Below are positions 42,712 through 53,300 of a DNA stretch of 64,000 bases, piece after piece. The stretch's first letter is position 1, and each line of letters starts with the position of its first letter. The stretch comes from Lactarius indigo (lineage: Eukaryota; Basidiomycota; Agaricomycetes; Russulales; Russulaceae). The position numbers and the translations under genes were made by a program. The notes beneath the pieces were generated by a model. It was not told where the DNA came from and searched no databases. It saw only the letters and a program-made list of their open reading frames with translations. The DNA lies in assembly GCA_025766275.1 (NCBI GenBank), contig JAFKAC010000053.1:1-64000 (forward strand), read 5' to 3'.

Positions 42712-45700
42712 CGTGTTGGGAATGCTAAGTTATCAGCGACCCTTCATCCCCAACTTTGCTCACTTAGCAAGACCTATCACGGACACAATAAAGACATCAG
42801 AAGGACCTTTCAGATGGACAAAAGAAGCAGCAGAAGCCTTAGAAACTCTCATCACGCTTGTGTGCAAAGACCCCATCTTATGTCAACCAGATATGGACAA
42901 ACCTTTCAAACTAGAAGTAGATGCCTCCACTTTCGCCACAGGGGCAATCTTAACACAAAGAGACAGCCGAAACAAGCCACAAGCTGTGGGATACTTCTCC
43001 AAATCATTTTCAGAAGTGGAGCGCAGCTATGACATCCATGACAGGGAACTCCTGGCAGTAATCAGAGGACTAGAACACTGGAGACACCTTCTTTTAGGGT
43101 CACCCACGAAATCACAGTGTTTACAGACCACAAAAACCTAGAATATTACCACCACCCTCGACAAATCAATAGAAGAGTGGCGCGTTACATCCCCAGACTT
43201 GCAGACTATCACATCAAACTTCACCACAAACCCGGACCCCAAAACCATGCAGATGCTCTGTCAAGACGCCCTGACCATGACACCGGAGCAGGAGATAACA
43301 CCGATGTAGTGGTCCTGACCCCAACTATCTTCGCAAACTCCGCTCTCTCCATAAGGATAGATGACCGGGTCATGGCACACCAATTAGACCACCAAGACAC
43401 TCTGGACGAGTGGGCTGCCCCCTTCCACCTAGTAAAACAAGGCAAACACTGGTGGAAAGGCGACAAACTGGTGGTTGTGGACAACACACCGCTAAAGAGG
43501 GGGGTAATTTCCCTGTTTCACAATACAAAAACAGCTGGACACCCCGGAATAACAAAGACCTCGTGGTTAGTGTCACAAGACTTTTGGTGGCCAAACATGA
43601 AAGACGACATATCCGCATATGTAAAGGGCTGTGCCACATGCCAATCAAACAAGAACTTCCCTGGGAACCCGAAACCACCGATATTCCCCATCAAGACTAA
43701 CCCAGAAGCACTCCCTTTTGAAACCATCACTCTAGACTTCATCACAAAACTACCCCAATCAGAAGACAATGACACAATTCTCACCATCACGGACCATGAC
43801 TGTTCCAAAGCAGCCTTCTTTATCCCATGCAGCGAAACAATAGACGCAGAGGGAGTGGCAAAACTCTATGCCAAAACTGTCCTGCCACACTACGGACTAC
43901 CAAGAAGGGTCATCTCCGACAGAGACCCCAGATTCACAGCAAAGTTCATCAAGGAACTATGCAGAGTGCTCGACATAGAACAAAACATCAGCACAGCATA
44001 CCACCCACAAACAGATGGACAATCAGAGCGAACAAACCAGTGGTTAGAACAATACCTCCGAATGTTCATAAACCACCAACAAGACAATTGGACGGAGCTA
44101 CTACCACTGGCACAGTACACCCACAACTCCTGGCCAAGCGCAACCACTAAAAAGGCACCCTACGAATTAATTCTTGGGTACATCCCAAGAGTACACCAAC
44201 CAGAAAGAACAACCACAGTGCCAGGAACACAAGAAAGATTAGAGCGAATCCAGGAAGCCAGAAGGACCGCCCAAGCAGCAATTACCCATGCACAGTCACT
44301 CTACAAAGGATCCTCTCGCTTTGAACAACACACAGAAGGAGATAGTGTGTGGCTGAATGCCAGGAACTTGAAAACAACACACCCTAGTTTCAAGTTAGCC
44401 CCAAAAAGATATGGACCCTTCAGGGTCACAAAGAAGATCTCCGCCACCACATATGCCCTGAAACTTCCCCATCAGTGGCGGATCCACCCAGTATTCCATG
44501 CATCCCTCCTGATGCCATACAAAGAAACCTCCATACATGGAAATAACTTTACGGAACCACCCCCAGATCTAGTAGATGGAGAACAGGAGTGGGAAGTCGA
44601 GAGAATACTAGAAACAAGACGCCACAGGAACCAGTTACAGTTCCTAATCAAGTGGAAAGGATACTCCGATGCACACAATAGCTGGGAACCAGAAAAGAAC
44701 CTCAACGCCCCAGAACTTATTCAGGAACACTTTGAAAGCAACCCCAGAAGCGAAGGAGCAAAGCAATGGTTAAAACGAAAGGAAGTAACAGTACGAACAG
44801 CAACCACCTTCCCCACTAGCTTCCTCACCATGCCCTCTCGCTCTTCCTCTGTAGAACGCCTCATTGCTCGTGCCATGGAAAGAGGCTCCTTTGACGAAAC
44901 ACCCTCTGTCACACCCTCCTCTGGCTATTCTCCCTTCCCAGCACGACCCCCTTCCTTGCCTTCACTCATCCAGGAACCACAGCCCATCGACCCCACCATG
45001 CCCAGCATCATAGAAACAGAAGGAGGAGGAATAGCCCTTCGCGTTCCCCCTCCTGGACACACAGCTCCCCCTACTCCTGAGACACACCGACCTACCACCT
45101 CCCCCTCTGATCCTAGAGTAACCATGGCTCACCTCAGCAAAATAGCTAACGACCCAATCATGGACGCACTCCCCATTGACTATGAAAGGATGCACATCAC
45201 TGCTGAAGAAGATGACGACCCTGGCTACCCCTTCTTCTTGAATGACCCCTGGAGCAGCCGCTATGTCCACTTCCTCATCCCTGATGACGCTGACCCAACC
45301 TCGTACATCCGAAACGATGCTAAATGGATCAAGATCAGCGAGAATAAAGAAGATGTCATCGGCACCATGGGCAAGAACCTCCCTCACTATGGCCTCCCCC
45401 TCTTCCTCCTTCCCAGAGACGACGACCCCCACAATCCAGCTCCTCCCATCACCCCAGCTCAGATGCAGAACTTGGACGAAGCTTCTCCCACAGCCAGACA
45501 AGTCGACGAAGTCCTAGAAGACCTGAAAGATGACCGCCTTACAGCAGAAATCTCCAGGACTCGCCGACTCTTGCGAAACCAGAAGGCCCTCCGAAAGGAG
45601 ATTGAAGGCCTGTACAAGACGATGGAGCCCCTCAAAAGGCACCTCCTCAACATGGACATGCAACTAACCAGCACCTGAAGGAGGCTACAAGAGCACAAGG

Positions 45701-46248
45701 CCTATGTCCGGATTGCAGACCGCTGGCTCACACTACACCCCCCTCCTCCAGAAGAAGAAACTCACCCCTTTGAAGTCCACCACGTTCCTGCCCCTGCCCC
45801 ACCTCGTTACCACTCCATGCCAGAACTCCACGACGAACCAGAAGGACCTAGCCCCTCTGCAGAAAGGAAGAAGAGACACAGGCGCAGATCCAACAAGAAG
45901 GGGACTGGCACCATCCGACTTTGTTACAGGTGTCAGTCTGAAGACCACCTCTCCTTCGCTTGCCCTCAAAAACAGAAGTTTTGCTGGAGGTGTTCTAGCA
46001 CTGACCACTTCCCTTACCAGTGCCTTTGGCCAGCCCCAGAAGAACGCACTCAGTGGTGTGGGAAGTGTTTTACCAGCAACAGCCACGAAGAAATCAAGTG
46101 CCCCAAGTACGAAAATTGTCGCAAGTGTGGGGCCCATGGCCCCTTCAACTTCCTTTGCCAACATCGCTGCCCCCTCCCTCGTGAAAGCACCCCCTCCAAC
46201 GATGTAGACAACGATGTCTATGACCTGATGGACTTCGAAGCACTCTAG
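42712..46248 (+). pseudogene. pol: Element A pol part 3: RT end, RNase H, integrase, chromodomain, long C-terminal extension
   Basis: RNase H reads LEVDASTFATGAILTQR and RELLAVIRGLEHWRHLL. A one-base frameshift lies between about 43090 and 43117, after which the frame continues VFTDHKNLEYYHHPRQINRR. Integrase: zinc-binding region with DFWWPNMKDDISAYVKGC, catalytic LDFITKLP, SDRDPRFTAKF, HPQTDGQSERTNQ. Chromodomain QFLIKWKGYSDAHNSWEPEK at about 44640-44700. About 510 further residues follow: a Pro/Ser linker, a compact domain (PGYPFFLNDPWSSRYVHFLI, NLPHYGLPLFLLP), a helix (RTRRLLRNQKALRKEIEGL), an in-frame TGA at 45676-45678, and a cysteine-rich tail with zinc knuckles near 45920-46160 (CYRCQSEDHLSFAC, CWRCSSTDHFPYQC). 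It ends TAG at 46246-46248. Confidence 0.9.
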
Positions 46249-46274
46249 GGAGAGTTGACTTAGAGAGGGGCTCA

Positions 46275-46790
46275 TGTTATGATCCGACGCTTCGGACCTC
46301 AGTCACAGTATGTCTCCACCCTGCCTTTCCACTTCTATACTATACCTTGTTACCAAAGGAGCTACTGTTACTAGTGGCGCTGTTTCTTTGATCCGAACTT
46401 CTGCTTGCTCCGTTTAGTCTCTTTGATATTGTGTGGACTTGTGTTCATGTTGTTTGGAACCCTGTCCTATATAAACCTGTACTATAGACCGTAGGAAGCC
46501 AGACTTGGCTTCGTTTGCAATCTAGCAACCTTGCCTCCGTACTTTGGTGTGACCTCGCCCTATTCCCCTCCTCTTGTGCATCCCCTACCTCAGTCCCTAA
46601 CCAGGACACTTCGAAGTCTTTGCAGTTGAACTATATCAACGCATCACACCTGTTATACTCTGTGCACTAGCAAGATCAAGTGTAGAGAAGTGTCAGACAC
46701 TTCGGACGAGGAGTCCTATATTACAGAGTAGTGCTGCACCCTGTGCCACACTTTCGCCACTTGTATTTCATAGCAATAAGACAACAGAGG
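46275..46790 (+). repeat. Element A 3' LTR, left part
   Basis: Begins TGTTATGATCC after a purine tract (AGAGAGGGGCTCA). Interrupted by E after 516 bp, with the last 63 bp at 62496-62558. Together 579 bp, the same as the solo LTR at 19850-20428. Confidence 0.93.
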
Positions 46791-47293
46791 TGTAACGTCG
46801 CCACGATGTTAGCTCAACTTGAGCACGGGCAGCGGTAACAACTTAGTGATATGACAGTCTTGTCAACTTGAAGACGCGAAGGTCCAAGTCCTTGCCTCAG
46901 TGAATACGTGAAGGCACACCGGCAAGTCGAATACTTTAGCCGCGAGTGAGGCGGACTACTCTCTTTAGATGAAGACGCGAGTAAAAGAGGAAACAAGTGG
47001 CGATTCAAGAAGACCAAGATGGCGTATCTTGGTCTTCGCGAAGTAGCTTAAATACATATCGAGCAGGCTTTCAAGCGCTGCTATGAGTCACCGTAAAGTA
47101 GCGTCCAACGTGTCGCAGAAACAACTTGAACCCTAATACTACTACTACTAGTATCAGTGGTGTCCGGTCTCAGTCAGCTATCGTACTCCATCTCCTATCG
47201 TGCTGCATCGTAATCACCTAAGTCCGCAACTAATCTACCTTACCGCTGTAGTTGCAACCGGTACAGTAAGGGTCCACAAGTCGAAACGTGACA
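46791..47293 (-). repeat. Element E 3' LTR (503 bp)
   Basis: TGTAACGTCGCCACGATG...TCGAAACGTGACA on the plus strand; pairs with 61988-62490. Confidence 0.95.
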
Positions 47294-47324
47294 TCACCTC
47301 CTCTTTTAGCGTGAGACCCCAGAC

Positions 47325-48473
47325 TCACTGAAAGTCGCGAGCCAGCCAGTCGTGTTGTTCGTCAGCGATACGTTCTAATGTGGTGGCACGCTCCAAACGG
47401 TAAATGGTGTTGCGTCGGTCGTCCTGCGCACACTCGATCATTGCGCGGAGTTGACTCACCCTCGCCCGAAGTCGATCCAGCTCGTAGCTGGCCACGCGGA
47501 AGCGCGTGACCTCTGCGGTGAGTGACTCGTCGTTGATACGATTGAGCGCACGGTCGGTGATCTTGTCCGCTTCGAAGACGACGAGGTCCTCGTGCGGATA
47601 CGTGGGGCGGAGCACGGCGGATACGTGAGGCTCGGCGTAGAATGGCTTACCATAGACGTGTGGTGAGCCCGGTATAACTCCTAGTATGAGGGGGTCTGCC
47701 CCTCCGATAATTTGGACATGTGACGCGTCCCTCTCTACTCCGTCTGGCCCGGTGATGGGGTATCGAATGTAATGGGGTCGTCGGTTCGCCCGGAACCCTT
47801 CAGGCGCAATGACATGCGCAGGGTCCTCGGCGGCGGTGAACGGACGGTGATCGGCGGCACCAGGCACGTGCACATGTCCTCGATACATGGGGGACCCGTC
47901 GGAGTAGACGAGCCAGGGCGTGATGAGGGGATTATCAGGGTCGCGTTTCGTTCGAAGGAAGGTGTGTCTCGCCGGGTAATAATCTTCGTCGTCATGGCCA
48001 GCCTCAGCTGCCGCCATTGCTGCCGTCGCTCGCGCATCTCCCTCAGTCAGGCCACTGCCGAGTCCAACTGCTCCTTCTGCCATGCTGCTGCTACCCTCTT
48101 CCAACCCTCCAACTCGTACTCCATCAGCGCTTGAACGCTGGTCGTTGCTTGGGAAAACTCCGCGAACGCCGATGAGGTCGTCGCTTGGGGGGATAGCGGC
48201 GATGGGTTCACGCTCGCCGCGATCGTTTTGGAAGACGTGGACGACGGTTCGGTCGTCGTCGGGGGTAGTCGTTGGGTCTGGGAATCTGGTGACGACGTTG
48301 ATCCATTCTTGTGCGGTGATGGGCCCCTCTGCTGGTGCAAGAGGTGTCCATGGCGTGAGCTGAGTATTGGGAACTTCGGTGTCGTCGTCCTCCGCCAAGA
48401 GGGCGCGGGCGTCTTCTGCGAGGGAGTCGAGGAGCTGCGCTTGTGTGACATGTCGTAGTGGGGAAGTGGGCAT
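47325..48473 (-). pseudogene. Element E post-chromodomain region
   Basis: An open frame of 382 aa starting MPTSPLRHVTQAQLLDSLAE. Same order as in F: acidic/Pro segment, ITAQEWINVVTRFPDPTT, HDDEDYYPARHTFLRTKRD, HVQIIGGADPLILGVIPG, and a final helical segment (ELDRLRARVSQLRAMIECAQ). It is colinear with the end of E pol. Confidence 0.85.
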
Positions 48474-49786
48474 GAGAGTAATGGTTGAACGAAGGAAAAG
48501 GGGATGACTATCCTCTGTCCGAGCGACTCCTACTTTATCTCTTCTACCATGGGTTTGCGTTTCCTGATACAGGCAGAGCGCTTCCGGCGCAAAGACGTCG
48601 TCCTTGTTGACCCACTGGTTCTCCGAGTCTGGATACCCCTTCCACTTGACAAGGTATTGGAGGCGTCTTCCTCTGCCGAAATGCCGAGTGTCTAGAATGG
48701 CCTCGACCTCGTATTCCTCTTCCCCATCTATCAGTTCGGGCAGTGGTCATGTGAAGTTCTCCCCGTGTAAGGAAGTTTGCTTGTACGGGGTGAGAAGATC
48801 AATGTGAAACACTGGGTGGATGCTCCACTGCGTGGGAAGTTCTAATCGATAGTTGTAAGGGGACATCACCTGTATTACCCGAAAGGGTCCGTGGCGTCGT
48901 GCCGCTAATTTTGCTGCAGGCTGGTTGGTTCGAAGATGCTTGCCCTCAAGCCACACGAGGTTTTTGATGCTGAACTTGGGTGTATCTTTGTTGCGCACCC
49001 ATGATTCTTGCGCCTTCTTCATAAGGCATTGGGCGTTATCTCTAGCTTCTTTCAGCTGTGTCAGTCGCGCGGTTGTGAGGGGAATGGGGGATGGCTTATC
49101 CGTCCAATCCGCTTGCGGGTTGTACCCCATCAGAAGTTGAAACGGCGACTCCTTGGTGTGTTCATGTGGCCAGTTGTTGTGCGCAAATTCGGCGATTGGT
49201 AGATAAGTTGCCCAGTTATCTTGCCGCTCATTTACCCAGAAGCGTAGGTACTGTTCCAGCCACTGGTTAGTTCGTTCAGACTGCCCATCAGTACGCGGAT
49301 GATATGCGGTTGATATGTTCTGTTGAATTCCCAGAATGCGGCATACTTCTCTGGTAAACTTGGACGTGAAGCGGGGGTCGCGGTCGCTTATTATCTTGCG
49401 CGGCAACCCGAAGCATTTGAACACCTGGGCGACATACAGAGTCGCCGTTTCTTCTGCGGTAATCTCTTCTCGACATGGGATAAAAACAGAGGCCTTGCTG
49501 CAGTCGTGATCCGTGACAGTTAGTATACTGTCGTACCCCTTGGAAACGGGGAGTTTGGTGATGAAGTCTACCGCTACCGTGTGGAACGGCATGGCTTCCA
49601 GTATTGGCGTGATGGGATGCAGCGTGGCCCGTATGGGCCTCGTGTTGACTTTATTCCTTTGGCATTCTGCGCAGCCTTGCACGTATTCATATACGTCTCT
49701 TCGGAGTCGGGGCCACCAGTAATGTCTTTCCAGGATGCGTTGAGTTCTCGCAATTCCCGGATGGCCATGTATTGGCAAGTCGTGAT
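48474..49786 (-). pseudogene. pol: Element E integrase and chromodomain
   Basis: Continues E pol after the F insertion: PIHGHPGIARTQRILERHYW, CAECQRNKVN, VAVDFITKLPVSKG, SDRDPRFTSKF, HPRTDGQSERTNQ. TGA at 48747-48749 replaces an F CGA just before the chromodomain (near 48550-48700), which stays recognisable downstream. Confidence 0.9.
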
Positions 49787-49973
49787 TGTAACGTCGTCAC
49801 AACGTTAGCTCGACCTGAGCTTGGTGGAGGCGGTAACAACTTAGCGGATTCCCTGAAGACGCGTAGGTCCAAGCGTAGATTCTAGTGAACACTCGAAGGT
49901 GCACTGTAATGGGGTCGCTATCTTGGGTCACGCTCGAAGGCGGACTCTTGCTTGTAGATTCGAAAGCGGAAGG

Positions 49974-50013
<40 letters not shown>

Positions 50014-50321
50014 AAGTGACGATTCAAGAAGACCAAGATGGCGTATCTTGGTCTTCACTAGACACTATAAATACAAGTCGAGCAGGCTTAGAAGCGCTGC
50101 TTATGAGTCACAGTAGTAAAGCGTCCAACGTATCGCAGAAACATCTCAAAACTAATACTACTAGTATCTGTACTAGTATTGAGTCACTCAGGTACCGCTC
50201 AGTCAGCTATCATGCGCAATCTCCTATCGACTACCGTATCACCGTAAGTAAGTCCGCGACTAATATACCTTACCGCCGTAGTCGCAACCGGTACAGTAAG
50301 GGTCCGAGTCGAAACGTAACA
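49787..50321 (-). repeat. Element F 3' LTR (535 bp)
   Basis: TGTAACGTCGTCACAACG...TCGAAACGTAACA on the plus strand, with a (GA)n tract near 49977-50004. Inward lies the minus-strand polypurine tract AGAAAGGGAGGTGA (50322-50335). Confidence 0.96.
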
Positions 50322-50352
50322 TCACCTCCCTTTCTAGCGTGAGACCCCAGGC

Positions 50353-53300
50353 TCACCGAAAGTCGCGGGCCGGCCAATCGCGCTGTTCGTCGGCGATACG
50401 CTCTAGCGCGGTGGCGCGCTCCAAGCGGTAGATGGCGTCGCGTCGGTCGTCCTGCGCGCATTCGATCATTGCGTGGAGTTGACTCACTCTCGCTCGAAGT
50501 CGGTCCAGCTCGTAGCTAGCTGCGCGGAAACGCATAACCTCCGCGGTGAGGGACTCATCGTTGATACGATTGAGCGCGCGGTCGGTGATCTTATCTGCCT
50601 CGAAGACGACGAGGTCCTCGTGCGGATACGTGGGGCGGAGCGCCGCGGATACGTGTGGTTCAGCGTAGAAGGGCTTACCGTAGACATGCGGCGAGCCCGG
50701 TATAACTCCTAATATGAGGGGGTCCGCCCCTCCGATGATCTGGACGTGTGACGCGTCCCTCTCTACTCCGTCGGGTCCGGTGATGGGGTATCGAATATGA
50801 TGGGGTCGTCGGTTTGCCCGGAACCCCTCAGGCGCAATGACATGCGCAGGGTCCTCGGCGGCGGTGAACGGACGGTGATCGGCGGCACCAGGCACGCGCA
50901 CACGTCCTCGATACATGGGGGACCCGTCGGAGTAGACGAGCCAGGGCGTGATGAGGGGATTATCAGGGTCGCGTTTCGTTCGAAGGAAGGTGTGTCTCGC
51001 CGGGTAATAATCTTCGTCGTCATGGCCAGCCTCAGCTGCCGCCATTGCTGCCGTCGCTCGCGCATCTCCCTCAGTCGGGCCGCTGCTGAGTCCAGCTGCT
51101 CCTTCTGCCACGCTGCCGCTACCCTCTTCCAGCCCTCCAACTCGTACTCCATCAGCGCTTGAACGCTGGTCGTTGCTCGGGAAAACTCCGCGAACGCCGA
51201 TGAGGTCGTCGCTTGGGGGGATAGCGGCGATTGGTTCACGCTCGCCGTGATCGTTTCGGAAGACGTGGACGACAGCTCGGCCGTCATCGGGGGTAGTCGT
51301 TGGGTCTGGGAATCTGGTGACAATGTTGATCCATTCTTGTGCGGTGATGGGCCCCTCTGCTGGTGTAAGAGGTGTCCATGGCGTGAGTTGAGTGTTGGGA
51401 ATTTCGGTGTCGTCGTCCTCAGCCAAGAGGGCGCGGGCGTCTTCCGCGAGGGAGTCGAGGAGTTGCGCTTGTGTGACATGTCGTAGTGGGGAAGTGGGCA
51501 TGAGAACAGTGGTTGTACGAAGGAAGAGGGGATGACTATCCTCTGTCCGAGCGACTCCCACTTTATCCTTTCTGCCGTGGGTTTGCGCGTCCTGATACAG
51601 ACGGAGCGCTTCTGGCGCGAAGACGTCGTCCTTGTTGACCCACTGGTTCTCCGAATCTGGGTACCCCTTCCATTTGATCAGATATTGAAGGCGTCTTCCT
51701 CTGCCGAAGTGCCGAGTGTCTAGAATGGCTTCAACCTCGTATTCTTCTTCTCCATCTATCAGCTCGGGCGGTGGTCGTGTGAAGTTTTCCCCGTGTAAGG
51801 AAGTTTGTTTGTATGGTGTGAGAAGATCGATGTGGAACACTGGGTGGATACTCCACTGTGTGGGAAGTTCTAATCGATAGTTGTATGGGGACATCACCTG
51901 TATCACCCGAAAGGGTCCGTGGCGTCGTGCCGCTAATTTTGCCGTGGGTTGATTGGTTCGGAGATGTTTGCCCTCAAGCCATACGAGGTCGTTGACGTTG
52001 AACTTGGGCGTATCTTTGTTGCGTACCCATGACTCTTGCGCCTTCTTTATAAGGCGCTGGGCGTTATCTCTGGCTTCTTTCAGCTGTGTCAGTCGTGCGG
52101 TCGCAAGGGGAATGGGGGATGGCTTATCCGTCCAGTCCGCTTGTGGGTTATACCCCATCAGAAGTTGGAACGGCGATTCTTTGGTGTGTTCATGTGGCCA
52201 GTTGTTATGCGCAAATTCGGCGATTGGTAGATAAGCTTCCCAGTTGTCTTGCCGCTCATTTACCCAGAAGCGTAGGTATTGTTCTAGCCACTGGTTAGTT
52301 CGTTCGGACTGCCCGTCAGTGCGCGGATGATATGCGGTGGATATGTTCTGTTGAATCCCTAGAATACGGCATACTTCCCTGGTGAACTTGGATGTAAAGC
52401 GAGGGTCACGGTCGCTTATTATTTTTCGCGGTAACCCGAAACGTTTGAACACGTGGGCGACGTACAGAGTCGCTGTTTCTTCTGCGGTGATTTCCTCTCG
52501 GCATGGGATGAAGATGGAGGCCTTGCTACAATCGTGGTCTGTGACAGTTAGTATACTGTCGTGCCCCTTGGAAGTGGGGAGCTTGGTGATGAAGTCTACC
52601 GCCACCGTGTGGAACGGCACGGCTTCCAGTATTGGCGTGATGGGATGTAGCGCGGCTCGTATGGGCCTTGTGTTGACTTTATTCCTTTGGCACTCTGCGC
52701 AACCTTGCACGTATTCGTATACGTCTTTTCGGAGTCGCGGCCACCAATAGTGTCTCTCCAGGATGCGTTGAGTTTTCGCAATCCCCGGGTGGCCGTGTAT
52801 TGGCAAGTCGTGATGATCGTGTATTAGTATACGGTGGGTCGATGCTGGCCCTGTGATTACAAACCTGCCGTCTTTGTACCACTCTCCTTGTATCTTCTTG
52901 AGATGGTAAGGGTCGACCCATATTTTGATCACCTCCTCATCTTGTTGGTGGCGTGGTTGTAGTAGGTTTGGGTTTGCGATGAAGGTGTGCGCGGTGTTAA
53001 GGGTTCGTACAAAGACTTCGGGGGGTAGGACTACTACTTCACTGTTGTCTTCGACTCCCTGGTCGTAGTCCGGTCGTCTTGACAGTGCGTCTGCCCGTCC
53101 GTTGTTCTTTCCTTTGATATGGTGAATCTCGAAATCGTATTCCGAGAGTTCGAGTACTTCCCTAGCAACTCGTCTACTGATCTTTTGCGGTGATTTCCAG
53201 TATTGTAGGTTGAGGTGATCCGAATAGATCTTGATTTTGTGTGGGGCTCCCGCGAGTAGCGGTCTCCAGTTTCGTAAGGCCTTGACTATTGCAAGTAGTT

